64,000 bases of DNA from Rhizocola hellebori (GCF_016862955.1 NZ_BONY01000014.1:1-64000), one strand, 5' to 3'. Counted from the first letter of the stretch, positions 35,319 to 44,276 are shown. Program-made: numbers and translations. The notes: generated by a model from the letters alone, not told the origin.

Positions 35319-36878
35319 ATGCCTAACCAATGGTGGCGTTCTGCAGCCATTTACCAGGTGTACCCGCGAAGCTTCGCCGACGGCAACGGTGACGGTGTCG
35401 GCGATCTGGCGGGTGTCCGAAGCAGACTGCCGTATCTCAAGCAGCTTGGGATCGACGCGATCTGGTTCAACCCCTGGTACGCGTCGCCACAGGCCGACGG
35501 CGGGTACGACGTCTCGGACTACCGAGCGATCGATCCCCTCTTCGGCACGCTTCAAGAGGCTGAGCAACTCATCGACGAGGCTCACGCGTTGGGGATCCGC
35601 ATCATTGTCGATGTCGTGCCCAACCACGTCTCAGACCAGCACCCCTGGTTCGCCGAGGCCCTTGCGGCCGGGCCCGGATCGCCGGAGCGGGAACGCTTCT
35701 GGTTCCGCGATGCCCCGCTGACGAACTGGGTTTCGCCTTTCAACGGCGGCACGTGGACCCAGGTACCCGACGGACAATGGTATTTGCATTTGTTTGACTC
35801 CACCCAGCCCGACCTGAACTGGGAGCACCCGGACGTCAAAGCCGAGTTTGAAGCGGTTTTGCGCTTCTGGTTCGAGCGCGGCGCCGACGGCATCCGCATC
35901 GACTCGGCCGCGATGCTCGCCAAGGACCCGGCCCTGCCCGAGGTCGAGGAGGGCAAGCCGCACCCTTTCATCGACCAGGACGAGGTGCACGAGATCTACC
36001 GGGCCTGGCGGCGTATAGCAGAGGAATACGGCGACCGGGCGCTGATCGGCGAGGTGTGGAACCTGGATCCGGTTCGCTTCGCCAACTATTTGCGCCCGGA
36101 CGAGCTGCACACCGCCTTCAACCTCGATTTCCTCTGCAGCCCTTGGGATGGCGAGAAGCTCCGCTCGGTCATCAACGAGACGCTGCACAATCACGAGCCG
36201 GTGGGCGCTCCCGCCACCTGGGTTCTGTCCAATCACGACGTTACCCGGCACGTGACCCGCTACGGCCGCGAGGACACCTCGTTCGCGTTCCTGGCCAAGG
36301 CGCACGACATCCCGACCGACCTCGAGCTGGGCACGGTGCGCGCCCGCGCTGCCATCATGCTGGCCCTGGCGCTGCCCGGTTCCGCCTACCTGTACCAGGG
36401 TGAGGAGCTAGGTCTTTGGGAGGTCGAAGACATCCCGAGCGAGCTGCGGCAGGACCCGATGTGGCACCGTTCCGGCAACGTGGACCCGGGCCGCGACGGC
36501 TGCCGCGTCCCGATTCCGTGGTCGGGAAGCCAGCCGCCTTTCGGGTTCAGCCCGGAGGACGCGGCCGCCAAGCCGTGGCTGCCGCAACCGCCGGCCTGGA
36601 AGGCTTACACGATGGAGGCCCAGAAGGGCGATCCGCAATCGATGCTCGAGCTCTACCGGACGGCGCTTCGCCTGCGCCGCCAGTTCTGCGACGAACCGTT
36701 CGCGTGGTCCCAGTCGCAGCCTGAGGTGCTCACCTTCACCCGCGGACGGCACGTCTGCATCGTCAATCTGTCCAAGGAGGATGTTCCGCTTCCACCGCAC
36801 GAGACCCTGTTGCTCACCAGCCGCCCGCTGGCGAGCAACGCGCTCCAACCCGACACAGCGGCCTGGCTTCTGGCTTAA
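35319..36878 (+). CDS. GH13-family alpha-glucosidase
   Basis: A 519-residue cytoplasmic glycosidase without signal peptide. The four GH13 conserved regions are present: DVVPNH, GIRIDSAAM (nucleophile Asp195), IGEVWN (acid/base Glu245) and LSNHDV (Asp307). Length and sequence fit actinobacterial oligo-alpha-glucosidases that hydrolyse imported malto- or iso-oligosaccharides from the non-reducing end. The position directly after the permeases supports this. ATG 35319 follows AAAGG by six bases. A TTG at 35313 overlapping the permease stop is less likely. Confidence 0.92.
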   Translation: MPNQWWRSAAIYQVYPRSFADGNGDGVGDLAGVRSRLPYLKQLGIDAIWFNPWYASPQADGGYDVSDYRAIDPLFGTLQEAEQLIDEAHALGIRIIVDVVPNHVSDQHPWFAEALAAGPGSPERERFWFRDAPLTNWVSPFNGGTWTQVPDGQWYLHLFDSTQPDLNWEHPDVKAEFEAVLRFWFERGADGIRIDSAAMLAKDPALPEVEEGKPHPFIDQDEVHEIYRAWRRIAEEYGDRALIGEVWNLDPVRFANYLRPDELHTAFNLDFLCSPWDGEKLRSVINETLHNHEPVGAPATWVLSNHDVTRHVTRYGREDTSFAFLAKAHDIPTDLELGTVRARAAIMLALALPGSAYLYQGEELGLWEVEDIPSELRQDPMWHRSGNVDPGRDGCRVPIPWSGSQPPFGFSPEDAAAKPWLPQPPAWKAYTMEAQKGDPQSMLELYRTALRLRRQFCDEPFAWSQSQPEVLTFTRGRHVCIVNLSKEDVPLPPHETLLLTSRPLASNALQPDTAAWLLA

Positions 36879-36925
36879 ATACTTTGCCAGGCACGGCTCT
36901 TACGTCCCCTAGAAGGGTTGTGCTC

Positions 36926-39900
36926 ATGCAACGAAGTAAGAAATTGGCTGCCGCCCTCGCCGGTGCCCTCGGCGCGGCGGCAACCATGGCAGCATTGGCC
37001 ATTTCCCAACCGGCCACGGCGGCCACCGGGGTTCCGGCCCGCTCCTATTGGGGCATCCCGAATCGCGGCGCCGCCGTGGCGTTCACCGAACAAGAGGCTG
37101 AGTACGCCGCCAACAACGGCACCCTGGTCGGCCCCGACCGCCGTTACACCACGCTCGCTTCCGAAGCCTCGGGGCGGCAAGCCATCACGCTCGACGCCGT
37201 CGGCGAGTTCGTGGAATTCACGCTTTCGGCGCCCGCGAACGCGATGGTGTTCCGGTACAGCATTCCGGACGGCAATGGGGGTGCCGGTCGCGATGCCACG
37301 ATCGACGTGCGGGTGGGCACCACCTTCCTCAAGAGCGTGCCGGTCACCTCGAAATTCGGTTGGTACTACGGGGGATATCCGTTCAACAACAACCCGGGCG
37401 ACACCAACCCGCATCACTTCTATGACGAGGCGCGCACCTTGCTGGGTTCAACCTACGCGGCGGGGACGAAGATCCGCCTGCAGGTGAGCTCGACCGCCCA
37501 GTCGCCCAGCTTCACCATCGATCTGGCCGACTTCGAGAATGTCGCCGGACCGATTGGCAAGCCCACCAACGCGATCGACGTCGTCGCCGACTTCGGTGCC
37601 GACCCGAGCGGTGGCGCGGCCGACCAGACCGCCAAGTTCCAGGCCGCCGTCGACGCGGGCCGGGCGCAGGCCAGGCCGGTCTACATTCCACAGGGCAGAT
37701 ACACGCTCTGGGACCACGTCGTCGTGGACCAGGTGACGTTGCAGGGTGCGGGAATGTGGTACAGCGAGCTGGTGGGGCGTCACCCGACCGACCGCTCGCG
37801 CGCGGTCGGCGTCTACGGCAAGTATGTCAGCGGGGGCGGCTATGGCGGCGGGGTTCGCCCGCACGAGGCCGGCGGCCCGTCCCGCAACGTGACCGTCAAA
37901 GACTTCGCCATCATCGGTGACATCCGTGAGCGTGAGGACAACGATCAGGTCAACGCCATGGGTGGCGCCATGACCGACTCCGTGGTCGAGCGGGTCTGGA
38001 TGGAGAATACGAAGGTCGGGGCCTGGATGGATGGGCCTATGAACAACTTCGTCATCCGAGACTCGAAGATTGTGGACCAGATCGCCGACGGCGTGAACTT
38101 CCACTGGGGTGTCACCAACTCGCGGGTCACCAACACCTTTGTGCGCAACACCGGCGACGATGGCCTGGCGATGTGGGCGCAGAGCGTGCCGAACGTCGCC
38201 AACTCCTTTGACCACAACACCGTCGTCCAGGTGATCCTCGCCAACAACATCGTCACCTATGGCGGGCGGGACATTCAGATCACCGACAACGTCACGGCCG
38301 ACTCGCTCACCAACGGTGGCGGCATCCACGTCGCCAACCGGTATCCGGGGGTGAACGGTGCCACGGCTGTCCAAGGTGTCACCAACGTGGCGCGAAATAC
38401 CTTGGTACGCAACGGAAACAGTGACTTCAACTGGCAGTTCGGGGTGGGCGCGATCTGGTTCAGCGGCCTCAACGAGCCCATCAACGCCACTATCAACGTG
38501 ACCAACACCGACATCTATGACAGCTCCTACGCGGCGCTGATGTGGATCGAGGGGCAGACGCGGACGGTCAACTTCACCAACGTGCGGATAGATGGCGCGG
38601 GAACCTATGCGCTGCAGATCCAAGCACCCGGCGCGGCCACCTTCACCAACGTGGTGGCCACCAACATCGCCCAGGCGCCGGACAACCTCATTCACAACTG
38701 TGTCGGCTCCGGATTCGTGATCACCCAGGGTGCGGGCAACTCCGGCTGGTTCGACTCGACTCCTTATTGCGGGCCGTGGCACGAGCCGAATTGGGGAACG
38801 CCTGTCCCGCCGACTTCACCGCCGACCACCGGCCCACCGGCCGGGCAGCTCCAGCTGTCGACAAGCCAGCTGATCTACGGCACGCAAACCGTTGGCACCA
38901 CAAGCGCGGCGCAGAACGTCACCGTCTCCAACCCGAGTTCCACCGCGGTGGCCATCTCCGGCATCGCGACCAGTGGCGACTTCGCCCGTACGACCACCTG
39001 TGGGGCCACCCTCAACCCGGGCGCGAACTGCTCGGTGAGCGTGACCTTCACGCCGACCGCCTCGGGAACACGTTCGGGGCAGCTGTCGATCGGCAGCAAC
39101 GCCCAGGGCAACCCGCACGTCGTCAACCTCACCGGTACCGGGTTCGACCCCAACGGCAACCTGGCCGCGGGCAAGCCAGCCTCGGCAACGAGCCAGAACG
39201 GTCCCTACGCGCCCGGCAACGCGGTCGACGGTGACCCGAACACCTACTGGGAAAGCGTCAACAACTCATGGCCGCAGTCTCTTACCGTCGATCTCGGTGC
39301 GGCCTACAACATCAACCGGGTGGTGCTCAAGCTGCCGCCCCCGGCCGCATGGGCCGCCCGCACGCAAACCCTGTCGGTGCTCGGCTCGACCGACAACAGC
39401 AGCTATTCGCAGATCGTCGGATCCGCCGGTTACACCTTCAACCCGGCCACCGGAAACAGTGTGACCATCAACTTCACCTCGACGAGCCGTCGCTATGTCC
39501 GGCTCACCTTCACCGGCAACACGGGCTGGCCCGCCGCGCAGGTGGCAGAGTTCGAGGTCTACGGCGGCGGAACCCCGCCGACCGGCCCCGTGATCGGGCT
39601 CTCGTCGAGCAGCGTGGCGTTCGGTAACCAGACGGTCAACACGACCAGCGCGGCGCAGACGGTCACGGTCTCGAACTCCGGCAACGCCGTGGCCAACCTG
39701 GGCGCGGTCAATGTGACCGGCGAATTCGCGCGCACCACCACGTGTGGAGCGACGCTGGCCGCCGGCGCCTCGTGCACGATCAGCGTGACCTTCACGCCGA
39801 CCGGTACGGGAACCCGCTCCGGCTCGGTGAGCTTCACCAGCAACGCGCCGGGCAGCCCGCACCCCGTCAACCTGTCCGGCAACGGGGTGGCCAGCAACAG

Positions 39901-40309
39901 CAACCTGGCGCTGGGCCGGCCCACCTTCGAAAGCGGCCACGCCGACGTCTACGGCTCGGCCAACGCGGTCGACGGGAACGCCAGCAGCTACTGGGAAAGC
40001 GTCAACAACGCGTGGCCACAGTGGATCACCGTTGATCTCGGCAGCAACCAGAGCGTCGGCCGGGTGGTGCTCAAGCTCCCGCCCGCGTGGGGGACTCGCA
40101 CGCAGACCCTGTCGGTGCTGGGCTCCACCAACAACTCCTCGTTCACCACGCTGTCCGGATCGGCTGGGAGGGTCTTCAACCCGTCCAGCGCCAACACGGT
40201 GACCATCACCTTCACCGCTTCCAGCCAGCGCTACGTAAGGATCAACTTCACCGGCAACACCGGCTGGCCCGCCGGCCAGCTCTCCGAATTCGAGGTTTAC
40301 GCCTCGTAA
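36926..40309 (+). CDS. Secreted GH87 alpha-1,3-glucanase/mycodextranase with tandem binding modules
   Basis: A 1127-residue exported enzyme. Order: signal peptide (about 1-33), beta-sandwich module (about 40-170), right-handed beta-helix catalytic domain (about 185-620), Pro/Thr linker (about 628-640), then two copies of a choice-of-anchor D domain plus a discoidin (F5/8C) domain (642-880 and 889-1127). Asp388, Asp411 and Asp412 (IADGVNFHWG, NTGDDGLAMW) have the spacing of the three catalytic Asp described for GH87 alpha-1,3-glucanases. Discoidin domains of those enzymes bind alpha-1,3-glucan. AGAAGGG precedes ATG 36926. The enzyme should attack fungal wall glucan or nigeran outside the cell. 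Confidence 0.87.
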   Translation: MQRSKKLAAALAGALGAAATMAALAISQPATAATGVPARSYWGIPNRGAAVAFTEQEAEYAANNGTLVGPDRRYTTLASEASGRQAITLDAVGEFVEFTLSAPANAMVFRYSIPDGNGGAGRDATIDVRVGTTFLKSVPVTSKFGWYYGGYPFNNNPGDTNPHHFYDEARTLLGSTYAAGTKIRLQVSSTAQSPSFTIDLADFENVAGPIGKPTNAIDVVADFGADPSGGAADQTAKFQAAVDAGRAQARPVYIPQGRYTLWDHVVVDQVTLQGAGMWYSELVGRHPTDRSRAVGVYGKYVSGGGYGGGVRPHEAGGPSRNVTVKDFAIIGDIREREDNDQVNAMGGAMTDSVVERVWMENTKVGAWMDGPMNNFVIRDSKIVDQIADGVNFHWGVTNSRVTNTFVRNTGDDGLAMWAQSVPNVANSFDHNTVVQVILANNIVTYGGRDIQITDNVTADSLTNGGGIHVANRYPGVNGATAVQGVTNVARNTLVRNGNSDFNWQFGVGAIWFSGLNEPINATINVTNTDIYDSSYAALMWIEGQTRTVNFTNVRIDGAGTYALQIQAPGAATFTNVVATNIAQAPDNLIHNCVGSGFVITQGAGNSGWFDSTPYCGPWHEPNWGTPVPPTSPPTTGPPAGQLQLSTSQLIYGTQTVGTTSAAQNVTVSNPSSTAVAISGIATSGDFARTTTCGATLNPGANCSVSVTFTPTASGTRSGQLSIGSNAQGNPHVVNLTGTGFDPNGNLAAGKPASATSQNGPYAPGNAVDGDPNTYWESVNNSWPQSLTVDLGAAYNINRVVLKLPPPAAWAARTQTLSVLGSTDNSSYSQIVGSAGYTFNPATGNSVTINFTSTSRRYVRLTFTGNTGWPAAQVAEFEVYGGGTPPTGPVIGLSSSSVAFGNQTVNTTSAAQTVTVSNSGNAVANLGAVNVTGEFARTTTCGATLAAGASCTISVTFTPTGTGTRSGSVSFTSNAPGSPHPVNLSGNGVASNSNLALGRPTFESGHADVYGSANAVDGNASSYWESVNNAWPQWITVDLGSNQSVGRVVLKLPPAWGTRTQTLSVLGSTNNSSFTTLSGSAGRVFNPSSANTVTITFTASSQRYVRINFTGNTGWPAGQLSEFEVYAS
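38849..40306 (+). repeat. Intragenic duplication of the binding module
   Basis: Two units of about 240 codons: 38849-39565 and 39590-40306. Each encodes a choice-of-anchor D domain (SSAVAFGNQTV/STSQLIYGTQTV start) and a discoidin domain with shared stretches such as YWESVNN, RTQTLSVLGST and FTGNTGWPA. The spacing between equivalent points in the two discoidin domains is 248 codons. Confidence 0.8.
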
Positions 40310-40314
40310 CACGA

Positions 40315-40348
40315 GTGGACACCGGGCAACGCCGAGCCCGGTGTCCAC
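40315..40348 (+). terminator. Strong hairpin after the secreted GH87 gene
   Basis: A perfect 13-bp stem (GTGGACACCGGGC at 40315-40327 with 40336-40348) and an eight-base loop, five bases after the stop codon. It probably ends the ABC-GH13-GH87 transcript. Confidence 0.85.
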
Positions 40349-40354
40349 GCCCCA

Positions 40355-40417
40355 CCCTTGCCCTGCGCCCCAAAGCGCGGGCTGAGCGGGCCTGACGCCG
40401 AAGGCGCAGGGCAAGGG
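40355..40417. repeat. Second, long-loop inverted repeat
   Basis: A perfect 15-bp inverted repeat (40355-40369 with 40403-40417) with a 33-base loop, following directly on the terminator. It may be a second terminator, or a mobile palindromic element. It lies in the 5' region of the next gene and could also affect its translation. Confidence 0.65.
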
Positions 40418-40452
40418 CGGCAACACTCTCAGACGGGAGACCCAGTTCAGCA

Positions 40453-41193
40453 ATGCGCGCACTTTGCCTGACCCTGGCGGCCACGATCGCTTTGACAGCT
40501 TGCTCGTCGAAGACCCCGGCCGCGCCACCGGCTTTGAAGCCGGGCGGCTCCGCCTGTGAGGGGCTCGTACAGCCGGGCGGGAAGCAGGTGCGCTTCGGGG
40601 AGAACGATGGCCTGGCCGGCGTTGTCATCGGCGACGGCAAGGCGGCCGTGGTCCTTGCCCACCAGGCACCGGGGTCCCTGTGCGAATGGCTGCCCTATGC
40701 GAGATCCCTGGCTGAGCGTGGCTACCGCGCGCTGGCCTTCGACTTCAACGGGGCCGGATCCTCTTCTTTCACCGGCCATCTGGGCGACCAGGACGTCGCC
40801 GACGCGGTCACCTACCTACGAGGGCAGGGCGTCACCCAAGTCTTTCTGATGGGCGCTTCCCGCGGCGGCACGGCCGTGGTGACCGCGGGCGCCAGGATCG
40901 CTCCGCCGGTCGACGGCGTGATCAGCCTTTCCGCCCCGGCCGCGTTCGCCGGGATGAACGCGCGCGAGGCCGCGCCCGCACTCGCGGTGCCGGTTCTCTA
41001 TATCTGCGCGGAGTTCGACACCAGCTTCGTCGATGCCGCGAAGGAGCTCTACGACCTGAGCAAGGGCAGCAAGGATCGCCGCTTGAAGATCACCTACGGC
41101 AGCCAGCACGGGGTGGCAATGCTCATGCCGGGCGTGGACAACGAGCCCGGCCTGGAGATCACCGGCTTTCTCAAGACGTATGCGAAGGGATAA
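40453..41193 (+). CDS. Lipoprotein alpha/beta hydrolase
   Basis: A 246-residue surface enzyme. The N-terminus MRALCLTLAATIALTAC has a lipobox (LTAC, Cys17). The alpha/beta-hydrolase core shows Ser136 in GASRGG, Asp189 in CAEFDTS and His219 in GSQHGV as a plausible catalytic triad, and LAFDFNGAGSS at the usual strand. The substrate is unknown. Given the neighbouring glucanase lipoprotein three bases downstream, removal of an acyl substituent from glucan is a possibility, not a demonstrated role. Confidence 0.8.
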   Translation: MRALCLTLAATIALTACSSKTPAAPPALKPGGSACEGLVQPGGKQVRFGENDGLAGVVIGDGKAAVVLAHQAPGSLCEWLPYARSLAERGYRALAFDFNGAGSSSFTGHLGDQDVADAVTYLRGQGVTQVFLMGASRGGTAVVTAGARIAPPVDGVISLSAPAAFAGMNAREAAPALAVPVLYICAEFDTSFVDAAKELYDLSKGSKDRRLKITYGSQHGVAMLMPGVDNEPGLEITGFLKTYAKG

Positions 41194-41196
41194 GCA

Positions 41197-42864
41197 GTGA
41201 AACGCGTCGCCGCCTGGATTGCGCTGGCCTTGGTCGCCGCCTGCAGCCCGACCCCGGCCGAGCCGACCGCGCCGCCAAAGGCTGAGCTGGCTTTCGCGGT
41301 CGCGGGACGCGGAGCCGCAGTGTCCTTTGTGGAATATGAGGCCGAAGCCGCGGACTTCCAGGGCACCCTGATCGGGCCGACCCGTGCCGCCAAGACCCTG
41401 GCCGGGGAGTCCTCGGGCCGGATGGCGGTGACGCTAGCCGCTGCCTCCGACCATGTCAGCTTCACGCTGGTGCAGTCGGCCAACGCCGTCACGGTGAGAG
41501 CCAGCGTCCCCGACGGCACCCAGAGCTCGCTACGGGTGTCGGCCGGTGGCGAAACCGTGAAAGAGCTACCGCTGACCTCCAAATATTCGTGGTACTACGG
41601 CGGCTTTCCGTTCACCAACAATCCTTCAGACGGCTCAGCGCACCACTTCTACGACCACGCCCGGGCGCTGCTCGGGGTCAGCCTCGCGGCCGGCACCAAG
41701 GTGAGCCTGAACTGTGCTTGCACCATCGACCTCGCCGACTTCGAAGAGGTTGCGGCGCCACTGGAGCAGCCGGCCGGCTCGAAGTCCATTGTGGACTTCG
41801 GGGCCGATCCCACCGGCGGCAAAGACTCCTCGGACGCGATCGACGCCGCCCTCGCGCAGAGCAGGGACGCCTGGATCCCGGCGGGCACCTTCAAAGTGAC
41901 CCGGCACCTGGAGTTCGCCAACGCGAAGCTGCGCGGAGCCGGGATGTGGCACAGCACCCTGACCGGGCCCGGCGTCGGCGTCTACGCCCGCAAAGACGGC
42001 AACATCCACCTCACCGACTTCGCCATCATCGGCGAGGTCGCCGAACGCGACGACAAGGCTCAGCTCAACGGCGTCGGCGGCGCACCCGGCAACGGCTCGA
42101 CCGTGGAACGGTTGTTCATCCAGCACACCAAGGTCGGAATGTGGCTCGATGGGCCTTTCGACGGGCTGACCGTGCGCGGAAACCGGATCTTCGACACCAC
42201 CGCGGACGGGCTCAACCTGCACCAGGGCATCAGCAACGCGATCGTCGAACACAACGTGGTGCGCAACACCGGCGACGACGGGATGGCCATGTGGTCGGAC
42301 CAGAACCCCAACCACCACAACGTTTTTCGCAACAACACCGTGCAGTTGCCCATGCTCGCCAACGGCATCGGCATCTACGGCGGGCACGACAACGCGGTCA
42401 CCGGCAACGTCGTGGCCGACGTGCTGCTCGAAGGCGCAGGCATCCAGATCGCGAACAGATTCAGCGGCACGGTGGCTTTGTCTGGTACCACAAAGGCGTC
42501 GGACAACACAGTGTTGCGAGGTGGATCGAAGTTCCCCGGGATTCAAGCGGACGTGGGGGCGATCTTCCTCTTCGGCAAGGACTCGCCCATCACCGGCGTC
42601 GTCGAGCTCACCGGCAATCGGCTCATCGACAGCTCGTACTCCGGCCTGCACCTTTTCGCCCAGCGGATCGAGGGCGTGAGCGTCGATCGCTTGATCATCG
42701 AGCGGCCGGGCACGGTCGGCGTGCAGATCCAGTCAACCGGCTCGGCGAAGATCGACAACAGCCGGGTCGCCGGTGGGGTCTACCTGTGCGCCGATCTCCT
42801 TCCCTTCGTCCTAACGGTCACGAACAGCGAAGGCTTGGACACTCCCAAGTGCGCAGGGATCTAA
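41197..42864 (+). CDS. GH87-family lipoprotein (cell-surface alpha-1,3-glucanase)
   Basis: A 555-residue paralogue of the secreted GH87 enzyme without the C-terminal binding modules. A lipobox (LVAAC, Cys15) predicts a membrane-tethered enzyme. The N-terminal beta-sandwich (VEYEAEAADFQGTLIGPTR) and the beta-helix domain match its paralogue, and the catalytic Asp set is intact at Asp337, Asp360 and Asp361 (TADGLNLHQG, NTGDDGMAMW). GTG 41197 is set by AAGGGA six bases upstream. It probably shortens glucan fragments at the cell surface for the transporter. Confidence 0.85.
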   Translation: MKRVAAWIALALVAACSPTPAEPTAPPKAELAFAVAGRGAAVSFVEYEAEAADFQGTLIGPTRAAKTLAGESSGRMAVTLAAASDHVSFTLVQSANAVTVRASVPDGTQSSLRVSAGGETVKELPLTSKYSWYYGGFPFTNNPSDGSAHHFYDHARALLGVSLAAGTKVSLNCACTIDLADFEEVAAPLEQPAGSKSIVDFGADPTGGKDSSDAIDAALAQSRDAWIPAGTFKVTRHLEFANAKLRGAGMWHSTLTGPGVGVYARKDGNIHLTDFAIIGEVAERDDKAQLNGVGGAPGNGSTVERLFIQHTKVGMWLDGPFDGLTVRGNRIFDTTADGLNLHQGISNAIVEHNVVRNTGDDGMAMWSDQNPNHHNVFRNNTVQLPMLANGIGIYGGHDNAVTGNVVADVLLEGAGIQIANRFSGTVALSGTTKASDNTVLRGGSKFPGIQADVGAIFLFGKDSPITGVVELTGNRLIDSSYSGLHLFAQRIEGVSVDRLIIERPGTVGVQIQSTGSAKIDNSRVAGGVYLCADLLPFVLTVTNSEGLDTPKCAGI

Positions 42865-42867
42865 GCT
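42862..42867 (+). promoter_or_regulatory. Leaderless -10 of lacI-2
   Basis: TAAGCT overlapping the stop codon of the GH87 lipoprotein gene, six bases before GTG 42874. LacI-2 can thus be made separately from the operon upstream. Confidence 0.5.
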
Positions 42868-42873
42868 GTCCGG

Positions 42874-43863
42874 GTGACAAGGAGACTGGCCGAGGTAGCC
42901 AAGTACGTCGGGGTGAGCGAAGCCACCGTGAGCCGCGTGCTCAACGGCAAACCCGGCATATCCGAGGCGACCCGCACCGCGGTGCTGACCGCGCTCGATG
43001 TCTTGGGCTACGAGCGGCCGGTCAAGCTGCGCGGAGAGCGCGCTCGGCTGGTCGGGCTGGTGCTGCCCGAGCTGCAGAACCCGATCTTCCCCGCCTTCGC
43101 GGAGGTGGTCGCCGGGGCCCTGGCGCAGCGCGGCTTCACGCCAGTCCTGTGCACGCGCACCGAAGACGGCGTCTCCGAGTCCGCTTACGTGGACATTCTG
43201 CTCGAACAGCAGGTCTCCGGAGTGATCTTCGCCGGTGGCAACTACGCGCAGGCCGACGCCGACCATGAGCACTATGTGCGGCTGAAGGAGCGCGGGCTGC
43301 CCGTGGTCCTCGTCAACGCGGCCATCGACGGGCTTGGCTTTCCTGTGGTCTCCGCCGACGACCGGATCGCCGTGCGCCAGGCCCACAGCCACCTCATCTC
43401 GCTCGGGCACACCGCCATCGGGCTGCTGCTCGGCCCGATCGACCACGTGCCGTCGATGCGCAAAGCGGCCGAGTTCCCCGACCTTCCCGTCGCCCGCTCG
43501 CTTTACTCCATGGAAGGCGCTCAGGCCGCCGCCACCCGCCTCTACAAGCAGGGGGTGACCGCGCTGATCTGCGCCTCCGACATCATGGCCCTCGGCGCGG
43601 TGCGCGGCGCCCGCCGGATGGGGCTGCACGTGCCCAACGACGTGTCCGTGATCGGCTACGACGACTCCATGTTCATGGCCTGTACAGATCCACCGCTGAC
43701 CACGGTGCGCCAGCCCATCGGCGACATGGCCCAGACCGCGGTCGCGCTGCTCGTCACCCAGATCGACGGCGGCGACGTGGCCAAGGACGAATACCTTTTC
43801 GACACCGAGCTCGTGGTGCGGGCCTCGACTCACCCGCCGATGTCGCGCCGCATCGGCACGTGA
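42874..43863 (+). CDS. LacI-family transcriptional regulator (LacI-2)
   Basis: A 329-residue repressor closing the locus. Its first 83 residues differ from LacI-1 at four positions only (26, 31, 32, 35), and the recognition helix SEATVSRVLNG is identical, so both should read the same operator. The sensor domain is clearly more divergent (for example the region after residue 150), which suggests a different or tuned inducer. The 3' end overlaps the convergent acetyltransferase gene by 34 bases. Confidence 0.9.
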   Translation: MTRRLAEVAKYVGVSEATVSRVLNGKPGISEATRTAVLTALDVLGYERPVKLRGERARLVGLVLPELQNPIFPAFAEVVAGALAQRGFTPVLCTRTEDGVSESAYVDILLEQQVSGVIFAGGNYAQADADHEHYVRLKERGLPVVLVNAAIDGLGFPVVSADDRIAVRQAHSHLISLGHTAIGLLLGPIDHVPSMRKAAEFPDLPVARSLYSMEGAQAAATRLYKQGVTALICASDIMALGAVRGARRMGLHVPNDVSVIGYDDSMFMACTDPPLTTVRQPIGDMAQTAVALLVTQIDGGDVAKDEYLFDTELVVRASTHPPMSRRIGT

Positions 43864-44276
43864 GGGATGCCGTCCTCCACGAACTCCGGCCCGGTCTGCT
43901 TGAAGCCGTACTTGCCGTAGAACTCGGCGACTTCGGTTTGCGCGTCGAGCACGCAGGTCGTGTTGCCCGCCGCGGCGAGCGCCGCCACCAGCAGCTTGCC
44001 GGCTAGCCCCTGGCCGCGGGCCTCCTTGACGGTCGCCACCCGGCCGATCCGCACCACCGGCGCGCCCTCCTCCACGTCGCTCAGCAGACGCAGATAGGCG
44101 ATCGGCACGCGATTGGATTCAAACCACAGATGTCTTGTCCCGGGCTCGGCATCGCGGCCGTCAAGCTCCGGATAGGCGCACCTCTGTTCCACCACGAACA
44201 CGTCGGTCCGCAGCTTCAGCAGGGCGTAAAGGGTCCAGGTGTCCAGCTCGGCGAAGCCCGCCGCATGGAAAATCAT
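43830..44276 (-). CDS. GNAT acetyltransferase, ElaA type
   Basis: A 148-residue N-acetyltransferase. The ElaA-like start LDTWTLYALLKLRTDVFVVEQRCAYPELDGRD and the acetyl-CoA loop VKEARGQGLAGKLL are visible. The substrate is unknown. ATG 44276 overlaps the stop of the upstream oxidoreductase gene as ATGA, so longer starts are rejected. Confidence 0.85.
   Translation of the reverse strand: MIFHAAGFAELDTWTLYALLKLRTDVFVVEQRCAYPELDGRDAEPGTRHLWFESNRVPIAYLRLLSDVEEGAPVVRIGRVATVKEARGQGLAGKLLVAALAAAGNTTCVLDAQTEVAEFYGKYGFKQTGPEFVEDGIPHVPMRRDIGG

Noticed and set aside
41589-43268. 559-codon frame across GH87 lipoprotein and lacI-2
   Set aside because: It runs in another frame over two well-supported genes and gives Arg-rich noise.
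31014-43863. Glucan locus as a recently transferred island
   Set aside because: No integrase, tRNA end, flanking repeat or visible composition change was found at its borders.
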